Source: Kitasatospora xanthocidica
Lineage (GTDB): Bacteria; Actinomycetota; Actinomycetes; Streptomycetales; Streptomycetaceae
DNA: 64,000 nucleotides
NCBI RefSeq assembly: GCF_014656195.1
Contig: NZ_BNBY01000022.1
Coordinates: 24,989 to 88,988 of the forward strand
Direction: 5' to 3'
The translations under genes and the position numbers were made by a program. Within the stretch, counting starts at the first letter, position 1, and every line of letters begins with the position of its first letter. The notes beneath the pieces are model-generated. The model made no database searches. It saw nothing but the letters and a program-made list of their open reading frames with translations, and was not told the origin of the DNA. Positions 25,193 through 32,659 of this stretch are shown here, piece by piece.

Positions 25193-26392
25193 TCACTGCT
25201 TCCTGGAGATCCAGTCCAGGGCCTGCTTGGCGACCGCCTCCAGGTAGGGGCCGCTGAGCGAGGTGTGGTCCTGCGTCCCGATCGAGGTGTTGCTGACCAG
25301 GGCGGTCCTCCCGTCGGGCATGGTGGCGAACCAGCCGCCGCCGCTGGAGCCCTGGGTCATGTTGCAGCCGATGGTGAGCATCGTGGGGCGCTTGGCGTCG
25401 AAGGAGAGCCGGGTCGGCTTGCCGCCGTCGCACCTGTACAGCTCCTGGCCGTCGAACGGCTTGAGCAGCGGGTAGCCGGTGGCCGACACGTTCAGCTTGT
25501 CGCGCGGGGCGTCGAACCACACCGGGACGGCCGAACCGACCGTCTCCTCCAGGGACTTGCCGGTGTCGTTCTGGTTGTGCACGCGCATGACGGCGAAGTC
25601 GTACTGGTTGGCGGCGTCCCCGGTGCCGCCGCCCTCGACCATCCACTGCGGCGAGGTGGTGACCTGGTCGGCCCACCAGGTGCCGAGCGGGGCCAGCTCG
25701 GACAGCGGGGCGCGCTTGCCGCCGCTGGAGGCACCCGAGTTGTTGTAGGCGGGCACGAAGACCAGGTCCTTGTAGAAGTTCCCGCCCTTGCCCTCGTGCA
25801 CGCAGTGGCCGGCCGTCCAGACCAGGTTGCTCCTGCCGGGGTGCTGCGGGTCGGCGATCACCGTCGCCGAGCAGTTGCCGCGGCCGCCCTTGGCGGAGAA
25901 GAACACCTTGCCGGAGGGCTGCTTGGTGTACGGGCGGGGCACCGCCACGGCGTTGACCACCGCGGGCTCCGGGTCGGTCACCCCGTCGTCACCGGGCTTG
26001 GGGGTGGCCGGCGAGGGCTTGCTGGCGGGCGGGGCCGGGTCGGCGGGCTTGGAGTCGCCCATCTTGTCCGGGTCCCAGAAGTCCTTCACCACCGGGTTGT
26101 TGAAGACGTGCTTGGACGCCCAGGTGTCCCAGTCCTCGAACTTCCACTTCTTCAGGTCGTCCCAGGTCTTCGGCAGGCCCTCCAGCAGACCGGTCGGAAG
26201 GCCGGACGGCAGGGTGATCCCGCCGATCACGCCGCCTCCGCCCGCGCCGCCGCTCGCCGCGGCCGAGGAGGGCGGCGGCGCGGCGCTGCCCCCGCCGTCG
26301 CCCGCCGGGCCGTCCGGCCCGCAGGCGCTCACGGCGAGCAGGGTTCCCGCGACCGCGGCGGCGGCCAGGGCTGACCGGTGGATCGTAGGCAT
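25193..26392 (-). CDS. Trypsin-like serine peptidase lipoprotein 2
   Basis: A 399-residue paralogue of the downstream gene: signal peptide SALAAAAVAGTLLAVSACG with lipobox cysteine, a long Gly/Ala/Pro/Ser linker, then EDWDTWASKHVFNN and a trypsin-like domain. Triad residues are His in LVWTAGHCVHEGKG, Asp in YDFAVMRVHNQNDTG and Ser in GSSGGGWFATMPDG. ATG 26392 is chosen because the signal starts there; an in-frame ATG at 26593 would prepend a tail encoded by the CTCGGTG repeat tract. It lies 55 bp upstream of the other copy on the same strand, so the two are probably one operon with extracellular or envelope function. Confidence 0.88.
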   Translation of the reverse strand: MPTIHRSALAAAAVAGTLLAVSACGPDGPAGDGGGSAAPPPSSAAASGGAGGGGVIGGITLPSGLPTGLLEGLPKTWDDLKKWKFEDWDTWASKHVFNNPVVKDFWDPDKMGDSKPADPAPPASKPSPATPKPGDDGVTDPEPAVVNAVAVPRPYTKQPSGKVFFSAKGGRGNCSATVIADPQHPGRSNLVWTAGHCVHEGKGGNFYKDLVFVPAYNNSGASSGGKRAPLSELAPLGTWWADQVTTSPQWMVEGGGTGDAANQYDFAVMRVHNQNDTGKSLEETVGSAVPVWFDAPRDKLNVSATGYPLLKPFDGQELYRCDGGKPTRLSFDAKRPTMLTIGCNMTQGSSGGGWFATMPDGRTALVSNTSIGTQDHTSLSGPYLEAVAKQALDWISRKQ

Positions 26393-26430
26393 CTGTGCGC
26401 TTCCCCCTGTGCTCGGTCGGTCTGTGGTTT

Positions 26431-26501
26431 CTGTCGGTGCTCGGTGCTGGGTGCTCGGTGCTCGGTGCGCTGTTGTCGCTCTGTGGCTGCTCGGTGCTCG
26501 G
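26431..26501. repeat. Degenerate tandem repeat of a GTGCTCGG unit
   Basis: The stretch is made of repeated TGCTCGG(TG) words, for example CGGTGCTCGGTGCTGGGTG, in the leader of the peptidase pair. It is part of a 469-bp gap that also holds the iron box at 26768. No gene is seen in the gap. Confidence 0.6.
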
Positions 26502-26767
26502 CGCCCGGTCGGCGGTGCGGGTCCGGTCGGTGACGGCTCGTCCGTGTCCGGCCGGTCCGTGCCGCGGCGGCCCGCCGTCCTGGAGTCTTCCATCGGGGAT
26601 GAGGACGGCCGTGCCCGCCCCCCGGGTTGCGGCGCGGGCCGGAGGACTCCGATCCGTGACGCGGGCCCGGTCGGCTCGTTGGCACAGCAGGCCCTTTCGC
26701 CCGGGTGGCGGACAATCCCCGATTCTCACCCGGACGAGTGAGCGGTCCTTGTGATCACCCCTCAGGG

Positions 26768-26786
26768 ATAGGTAACCCTTACCTGA
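26768..26786. promoter_or_regulatory. Iron box (DmdR/IdeR operator) of the siderophore operon
   Basis: ATAGGTAACCCTTACCTGA has perfect AGGTAA/TTACCT arms with a 3-bp centre and fits the 19-bp DtxR-family iron box TTAGGTTAGGCTAACCTAA. It lies 76 bp upstream of the first siderophore gene. Repression by an iron-loaded DmdR/IdeR regulator, with expression under iron starvation, is the expected behaviour. Confidence 0.85.
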
Positions 26787-26861
26787 CGCGACGGTGCGAG
26801 CGCCCGCCGCCCCCTCCACCGCAGAGCGCGTCCGCACCCCCACGCGCCCCAAGGAGCAGCC

Positions 26862-28805
26862 TTGAGCACCGCCCTCACCGGAGCCCCGCCCGAACCGCCG
26901 CAGCCGACGGAGCCCCCCCGGGCGTCCAAGGGCGAGCGGACACCGCAAGCGACGAGCGAGGAGCGAACGGTGGGGGCACCCCCGGTCGAAGGCCGGGGGA
27001 GAGCGTCGGCGCAGCGGCCCGAGCACCCGGAGGCGGGCGGCCAGGGGCGGCCCGAGCCGGACCCGCTGCTGCACCCCGATCCCGCCGTGGCCGCCGAACA
27101 GGCCGCCCTGGAAGCCCTGTTGCGCTGCTGGGCCCGGGAGACCGGGGCCCGGCCGGGCCCCGACGGCCGGCTGCGGATCGCCGTCCTCGGCGGTGCCGCC
27201 CGGCTCACCGCCCCGGTGCGCTACTGGTCGCCCGGCGGCTGGCACCGCTTCGGCCCGGCCAGCCTCGCGGCCGGCCAGGGCGGTGCGGCGGGGGAGGGGG
27301 CCGCCGCCCCGGTGGACGCCGTCACCGCCGCCGCGCTGCTCGCCGCCGCGGCCGCCGACCGCCCCGACCCCGGGCAGGTCGCCGACCTCGCGGCCCGGGT
27401 CGCCGACTCGGTCGTCCGCACCGCCGAGATCCTCGCCCACCGCCGGACCGCCGCCGAGCCCGGCGGCCCGGAACGCTCCCACTTCCTCGCCGCCGAACAG
27501 TCCCTGCTGCTCGGCCACCCGCTGCACCCCACCCCGAAGAGCCGCGACGGCCTCGGCCCGGCCCAGAGCGTCGCCTACTCGCCCGAACTGCACGGCTCCT
27601 TCCAACTCCACTGGTACGCCGTGGACCGGGAACTGCTCGCCGCCGGCTCCGCCGTCGCCGAGAGCGCCGAACAGCTCACCGCCGGCCTGCTCGACGGCCG
27701 CCTCGCCCTGCCGCCCGGCACCGCCGCCCTGCCGCTGCACCCCTGGCAGGCCCGCGAACTCGCCCACCGCCCGGCCGTCGCCGCGCTGCTCGCCGACGGG
27801 CTGCTGCACGACCTCGGCCCGGCCGGCGAGCCCTGGCACCCCACCTCCTCGGTGCGCACCGTCTACCGGCCCGGCACCCCCTGGATGCTCAAGCTCTCGC
27901 TGGGCCTGCGGATCACCAACTCCCGCCGGGAGAACCTCCGCAAGGAACTCCACCGCGGCCTGGAGATGCACCGGCTGCTGGAGAGCGGGCTGGCCGCCGA
28001 GTGGCGGGCCGCCCACCCCGGCTTCGACATCGTCCGCGACCCGGCCTGGATCGGCGTCGACCATCCGACCCTCGGCGACCCGGGCGGCCTGGACACCGTG
28101 CTGCGCGCCCAGCCCTTCGCGCCCGCCGAGCGCGCGCTGTGCGTCGCCGGGCTGGTCGCCGAACAGCCGCTCGGCACCGGCGACACCGTGCCGTCCCGGC
28201 TCGGCGACATCCTGCGGGCGCTCGCTGCGCGCAGCGGCCGCCCGCTGCCGACCGTCGCCGCCGAATGGTTCCTGCGCTACCTGGACGCCGTCGTGCTGCC
28301 CATCCTCTGGCTGGACGGCCGGGGCGGCATCGCCCTGGAGGCGCACCAGCAGAACAGCCTCGTCCTGCTCGACGAGGACGGCTGGCCGAGCGGCGGCCGC
28401 TACCGCGACAACCAGGGCTACTACTACCGGGAGAGCGCCACCGAGCGGCTCACCGCCCGGCTGCCCGGGCTCGGCGCCGACAGCGACACCTTCCTGCCGG
28501 ACCCGGTGATCGACCACCACTTCGCCTACTACCTCGGCATCAACCACGTGCTCGGCCTGATCGGCGCCCTCGGCTCCCAGGGGCTGGCCGAGGAGCCGGT
28601 GCTGCTGGCCGCGCTGCGCCGCTTCCTCGCCGGGCCGCGGGCCGCCGCCACCGGCTCGGCGCTGCCCGGGCTGCTGCTGGAGGCGCCCACGCTGCCCTGC
28701 AAGGCCAACCTGCTCACCCGGATCAACGGCATGGACGAGCTGGTCGGCCCGGTCGCCAGCCAGTCCGTCTACGTGGACATCCCCAACCCGGTGGCGGGCG
28801 GCTGA
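26862..28805 (+). CDS. IucA/IucC family NIS siderophore synthetase (first)
   Basis: A 647-residue NRPS-independent siderophore synthetase, which adenylates a carboxylate and condenses it with an amine or hydroxylamine. Family segments include GHPLHPTPKSRDGL, LPLHPWQARELAH, PTSSVRTVY, KLSLGLRITNSRRENLRKE and ALEAHQQNSLVLLDEDG. TTG 26862 has AAGGAG 5 nt upstream. Residues of about 21-60 are encoded by a genomic interspersed repeat and should be dispensable. Its stop overlaps the acyltransferase start by one base. Together with the next three genes it makes a complete hydroxamate pathway of aerobactin type (two synthetases, acyltransferase, N-hydroxylase). Confidence 0.92.
   Translation: MSTALTGAPPEPPQPTEPPRASKGERTPQATSEERTVGAPPVEGRGRASAQRPEHPEAGGQGRPEPDPLLHPDPAVAAEQAALEALLRCWARETGARPGPDGRLRIAVLGGAARLTAPVRYWSPGGWHRFGPASLAAGQGGAAGEGAAAPVDAVTAAALLAAAAADRPDPGQVADLAARVADSVVRTAEILAHRRTAAEPGGPERSHFLAAEQSLLLGHPLHPTPKSRDGLGPAQSVAYSPELHGSFQLHWYAVDRELLAAGSAVAESAEQLTAGLLDGRLALPPGTAALPLHPWQARELAHRPAVAALLADGLLHDLGPAGEPWHPTSSVRTVYRPGTPWMLKLSLGLRITNSRRENLRKELHRGLEMHRLLESGLAAEWRAAHPGFDIVRDPAWIGVDHPTLGDPGGLDTVLRAQPFAPAERALCVAGLVAEQPLGTGDTVPSRLGDILRALAARSGRPLPTVAAEWFLRYLDAVVLPILWLDGRGGIALEAHQQNSLVLLDEDGWPSGGRYRDNQGYYYRESATERLTARLPGLGADSDTFLPDPVIDHHFAYYLGINHVLGLIGALGSQGLAEEPVLLAALRRFLAGPRAAATGSALPGLLLEAPTLPCKANLLTRINGMDELVGPVASQSVYVDIPNPVAGG
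26949..27008. repeat. Interspersed repeat core (copy C) inside a coding region
   Basis: The segment reads GCGACGAGCGAGGAGCGAAC then a G5/C5 hairpin and CGAAGGCCGGGGGAGAG, closely matching the inner part of copy A (15616-15672). It is translated in frame near the N-terminus of the first siderophore synthetase. Weaker similarity to copy A/B flanks continues to about 27040 (CACCCGGAGGCGGGCGG). Confidence 0.65.
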
Positions 28806-29431
28806 TGCTGGACGACCTGCCCGGGTGGGGCGCGATCCCCACCCCGGCCGGCGAGTTCCGGCTCAGCCCGGTCCGGCTGCCGGCCGACCTGGACCTGCTC
28901 GCCGGATGGATGAACGACCCCGAGGTCGCCGCCTTCTGGGAGCTCGCCGGGCCGCCGGAGGTCACCGGGCGGCACGTCCGGGCCCAGCTGGACGGCGACG
29001 GCCGCAGCGTTCCCTGCCTCGGCCTGCTCGACGGCGAGCCGGTCAGCTACTGGGAGGTCTACCGCGCCGACCTCGACCCGCTGGCCGCGCACTACCCCGC
29101 CCGGCCGCACGACACCGGCGTCCACCTGCTGCTCGGCCCGGCCGCCAGCCGCGGCCGGGGACTGGGCGCCGTCCTGCTGGCCGCCCTCGCGGAGCGGATC
29201 CTGCGCCGCCGCCCGTCCTGCCAGCGGGTCGTCGCCGAACCGGACGTCCGCAACCGGCGCTCGGTCCGGGCCTTCGAACGGGCCGGGTTCCGGGCGGCCG
29301 CCGAACTCGACCTGCCCGACAAGCGCGCCGCCCTGATGGTGCGGCCGCGCGCCCCCGGCCCGGGCCCGTCTCACCTCGGTCCGGCTCACCCCGGCCCGTC
29401 CGACCCCGGCCCCGGCCCCGACCCCGCCTAG
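28805..29431 (+). CDS. Siderophore N-acyltransferase (IucB/AlcB-like GNAT)
   Basis: A 208-residue GNAT protein of the hydroxamate acyltransferase family, which acylates an N-hydroxylated diamine or lysine side chain. Characteristic segments are LLAGWMNDPEVAAFWELAGP, YWEVYRADLDPLAAHYPARP, DTGVHLLLGPAASRGRGLG (acetyl-CoA loop) and VVAEPDVRNRRSVRAFERAGF. The C-terminal 25 residues are a Pro/Gly-rich tail. ATG 28805 shares its A with the stop of the preceding synthetase, giving tight coupling. The hydroxylase gene starts 9 bp later. Whether the acyl donor is acetyl-, succinyl- or another CoA is not readable. Confidence 0.9.
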   Translation: MLDDLPGWGAIPTPAGEFRLSPVRLPADLDLLAGWMNDPEVAAFWELAGPPEVTGRHVRAQLDGDGRSVPCLGLLDGEPVSYWEVYRADLDPLAAHYPARPHDTGVHLLLGPAASRGRGLGAVLLAALAERILRRRPSCQRVVAEPDVRNRRSVRAFERAGFRAAAELDLPDKRAALMVRPRAPGPGPSHLGPAHPGPSDPGPGPDPA

Positions 29432-29439
29432 GACACCCC

Positions 29440-30846
29440 GTGGACACCCCCGCACCGCCGCCGCCGTACGACCTGCTCGGCGTCGGCATCGGTCCGTTCA
29501 ACCTCTCGCTCGCCGCGCTCGCCGAGCCCGTTCCCGGCCTGCGCACGCTCTTCTGCGACCAGCGCCCGGAGTTCCGCTGGCACCACGGGATGCTGGTGGA
29601 CGGGGCCAGGATGCAGGTGCCGTTCCTCGCCGACCTGGTCTCCCTGGTGGACCCGACCAACCGGTGGTCCTTCCTCAACTACCTGCGCGAACAGGACCGG
29701 CTGTTCCCGTTCTACTTCGCCGAGCGCTTCCAGCTGCCGCGCCGCGAGTACGACCACTACTGCCGCTGGGCCGCCGAGCGGCTGGCCAACTGCCGCTTCG
29801 GCACCGAGGTCACCGCCCTGCACTGGGACGCCGCGCCGGGCGAAGAGCCCTGCTACCGGGTCGAGTTGACCGACACCGCGACCGGCCGGCGGTCCACCGT
29901 ACGGGCCCGCAACCTCGCCCTCGGCGTCGGCACCCGGCCGGTGCTGCCCGAGGCCTTCGCCGGCCTGGCCGGCCACCCGCGGTCCTTCCACTCCGCCGAC
30001 TACCTGGACCGCCGCGCCGGCCTGGCCGACGCCCGGGACATCACCGTGGTCGGCAGCGGCCAGTCCGGCGCCGAGGTCTTCCTCGACCTGCTCCGCCGCC
30101 ACGAGGGCGACGGCGTCCGGCTGCGCTGGCTCACCCGCACCCGGGCGCTCGCCCCCATGGAGTACTCCAAGCTCGGCCTGGAGCACTTCACCCCCGACTA
30201 CACCCGCTACTTCCACGGCCTGCCCGGCCCGGTCCGGGACGCCCTGGTCACCGCCCAGTGGCAACTGCACAAGGCCGCCAGCGCCGAGACCCTCGCCGAG
30301 ATCCACGACCACCTCTACGAGCGCACCATCGGCCGCCCGATCGACACCGCCCCGGTCGAGATCACCCCCGGCACGGCCGTCACCGGGACCCGCCCCGGCC
30401 CCTGCGGCGGCCTCGAACTGCACTGCCGGCACACCGACTCCGGCGCCGAGCACGTCCTGCGCACCGACGCCGTGGTGCTCGCCACCGGCTACCGGGCCGC
30501 CCGGCCGGCCGCACTCGAACCGCTCGCCGACCTGATCGACTGGGACGAGGCCGGCCGCTACCGGGTCGACCTCGACCACCGGGTCGCCACCCGGCCCGGG
30601 CTCACCGGCGGCCTCTACGTCCAGAACGCCGAACTGCACACCCACGGCGTCGGCACCCCCGACCTCGGGCTCGGCGCCCACCGGGCCGCCGTGATCCTCA
30701 ACGCCGTCACCGGCCGGACCGTCCACCGGCTGCCCGAGCGCACCGCCTGGACCGGCTTCGCACCGCCCGCCCCCGCCCCCCTCGACCGGACCCCCGTCCT
30801 CCCTCGCCCCCAGGAGCTGACCCGTGCCGCAACAGCCGGCCGCTGA
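29440..30846 (+). CDS. Lysine/ornithine/diamine N-monooxygenase (IucD-like)
   Basis: A 468-residue FAD- and NADPH-dependent N-hydroxylase, catalysing the first step of hydroxamate siderophore synthesis on an amine. It begins with the FAD motif LLGVGIGPFNLSLAALAEP (about residues 11-29), then MLVDGARMQVPFLADLVSL, the NADPH-binding ITVVGSGQSGAEVFLDLL and the C-terminal VLATGYRAARPAAL motif. No lysine or ornithine decarboxylase is encoded nearby, so lysine or ornithine itself, or a diamine made elsewhere, is the likely substrate. GTG 29440 lies 9 bp after the acyltransferase stop, and its 3' end overlaps the second synthetase by 23 bp. Confidence 0.92.
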   Translation: MDTPAPPPPYDLLGVGIGPFNLSLAALAEPVPGLRTLFCDQRPEFRWHHGMLVDGARMQVPFLADLVSLVDPTNRWSFLNYLREQDRLFPFYFAERFQLPRREYDHYCRWAAERLANCRFGTEVTALHWDAAPGEEPCYRVELTDTATGRRSTVRARNLALGVGTRPVLPEAFAGLAGHPRSFHSADYLDRRAGLADARDITVVGSGQSGAEVFLDLLRRHEGDGVRLRWLTRTRALAPMEYSKLGLEHFTPDYTRYFHGLPGPVRDALVTAQWQLHKAASAETLAEIHDHLYERTIGRPIDTAPVEITPGTAVTGTRPGPCGGLELHCRHTDSGAEHVLRTDAVVLATGYRAARPAALEPLADLIDWDEAGRYRVDLDHRVATRPGLTGGLYVQNAELHTHGVGTPDLGLGAHRAAVILNAVTGRTVHRLPERTAWTGFAPPAPAPLDRTPVLPRPQELTRAATAGR

Positions 30847-32647
30847 ACCGCCGCTCTACCTGCCCCCGCACCTCACCACCGGGCACTGGCAGCGGGCCGG
30901 CCGGGCCCTGCTGGCCAAGATGCTCGGCGAGTTCGCCTACGAGGAACTGCTCAAGCCCGTCCCCGGCGCCCTCGACGGCGAGTACCTGCTGAAGCTCCCC
31001 GAGGCCGAGTACCGCTTCACCGCCCGGCGCGGCGCCTACGACGGCTGGCAGGTCGACCCGGAGTCGATCCACTGCTCCGCACCGGACGGCCTGGACCCGC
31101 TGCGCTTCCTCCCGTACGCCCGGCAGACCCTCGGGATGCGCGGCGAGACCACCGCCCACCTGATCCGCGAGCTCTCCGCCACCCTCACCGCCGACGCCCG
31201 CCAGCTCGCCACCGCCCTCACCGCCGCCGAACTCGCCGACCTCGACCACGCCGCGCTGGAGGGACGGCAGGGCGGCCACCCCTGGATCGTCCCCAACAAG
31301 GGCCGGATCGGCTTCTCCGCCGCCGACGCCGCCCGCTGGGCCCCGGAGGCCCGCAGCCCGCGCCCGCTGCCCTGGATCGCCGTCCACCGCCGGCTCGCCG
31401 AGTACCGCGGCGTGCCCGGCCTGGAACGGCCCGAGCAGCTGTACGCCCGCGAGCTGGACGACGTGGACGCGCTGCGCGCCGCGCTCGGCCCGGACGCCGA
31501 CGACTACCTGCTGCTGCCCGTCCACCCCTGGCAGTGGGACGAGACGGTCCTGCCGCTGTTCGCGCCCTGGATCGCCTCCGGCGAGATCGTCCCGCTCCCC
31601 ACCGACGGCGACCCACGACTGCCCCAGCAGTCCATCCGCTCCTTCTTCAACACCGCCCGCCCCGAGCGCTGCACCGTCAAGCTGCCGCTGTCCATCCTCA
31701 ACACCCTGGTCTGGCGCGGCCTGCCCACCGAACGCACCCTCGCCGCGCCCGCCGTCACCGCCTGGCTGCACGGCCTGCGCGACGCCGACCCCTTCCTGCG
31801 CGACGAGTGCCGGGTGATCCTGCTCGGCGAGATCGCCTCCGTCACCGTCGACCACCCGGTCTACCGGGAGATGCCCGAGGCCCCCTACCAGTACAAGGAG
31901 CTGCTCGGCGCGATCTGGCGCGAACCGCTCGGCCCCTTCCTGGACGACGACGAACGCGCCCGCACCCTCGCCGCCCTGCTGCAGACCGGCTCCGACGGGC
32001 GGGCGCTCGCCGCCGAGCTGATCGCCCGCTCCGGCCTCACCCCGGCCGAGTGGACCGGCCGGCTGTTCGCCGCGATGCTGCCCCCGCTGCTGCACTTCCT
32101 CTACCGCTACGGGCTGGTCTTCTCCCCGCACGGCGAGAACGCCATCGTGGTCTTCGACCGGCGCGACGCCCCGAGCCGGCTCGCGGTCAAGGACTTCGTC
32201 GACGACGTCAACCTCAGCAACGCCGACCTGCCCGAGCTGAGCGAGGTGCCCGCCGAGGTCGCCGACGTGCTGCTGCGGGACGGCGCCCAGGGGCTCTGCC
32301 AGTTCATCCACTCCGGGCTGTTCATCGGCGTCTTCCGCTTCCTCGCCCCGCTGCTGGAGGCGCAGACCGGACTGCCCGAGACCGAGTTCTGGGCCCTGCT
32401 GCGCGCCGAGGTCCTCCGCCACCAGGACCGCTTCCCCGAGCTGCGCGAGCGCTTCGAGCTGTTCGACCTCTTCCGGCCCCGGATCGACCGGCTCTGCCTC
32501 AACCGCAACCGGCTGCTCCTCGACGGCTACCAGGACCGCCCGCACCGCCCGCACGCCGCCCGGTTCGGGACCGTACCGAACGCCCTGGTGGCCGTGGACG
32601 TGCGGCTTCCCGCGCGACGGGACCGGATTGTCACCCCCGCCCCGTAG
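30824..32647 (+). CDS. IucA/IucC family NIS siderophore synthetase (second)
   Basis: A 607-residue NIS synthetase. Segments HPWIVPNKGRIGFSAADAA, LLPVHPWQWDETVLPLFA, QQSIRSFFNTARPERCTVKL and VFSPHGENAIVVFDRRD resemble the C-type enzymes such as DesD and IucC, which join hydroxamate units or act on a mono-substituted citrate. The first synthetase in this operon is divergent from it, so the two probably act in successive condensations. GTG 30824 overlaps the hydroxylase gene by 23 bp. It is the last biosynthetic gene; no export or uptake gene follows, and 12 bp later the helicase gene begins. Confidence 0.92.
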   Translation: MPQQPAAEPPLYLPPHLTTGHWQRAGRALLAKMLGEFAYEELLKPVPGALDGEYLLKLPEAEYRFTARRGAYDGWQVDPESIHCSAPDGLDPLRFLPYARQTLGMRGETTAHLIRELSATLTADARQLATALTAAELADLDHAALEGRQGGHPWIVPNKGRIGFSAADAARWAPEARSPRPLPWIAVHRRLAEYRGVPGLERPEQLYARELDDVDALRAALGPDADDYLLLPVHPWQWDETVLPLFAPWIASGEIVPLPTDGDPRLPQQSIRSFFNTARPERCTVKLPLSILNTLVWRGLPTERTLAAPAVTAWLHGLRDADPFLRDECRVILLGEIASVTVDHPVYREMPEAPYQYKELLGAIWREPLGPFLDDDERARTLAALLQTGSDGRALAAELIARSGLTPAEWTGRLFAAMLPPLLHFLYRYGLVFSPHGENAIVVFDRRDAPSRLAVKDFVDDVNLSNADLPELSEVPAEVADVLLRDGAQGLCQFIHSGLFIGVFRFLAPLLEAQTGLPETEFWALLRAEVLRHQDRFPELRERFELFDLFRPRIDRLCLNRNRLLLDGYQDRPHRPHAARFGTVPNALVAVDVRLPARRDRIVTPAP

Positions 32648-32659
32648 GGTGGGAGGGTC

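Noticed and set aside
26393-26593. Longer start for the second serine peptidase
   Set aside because: The in-frame ATG at 26593 would add a hydrophilic, repeat-derived stretch ahead of a perfectly placed lipoprotein signal peptide that begins at 26392.
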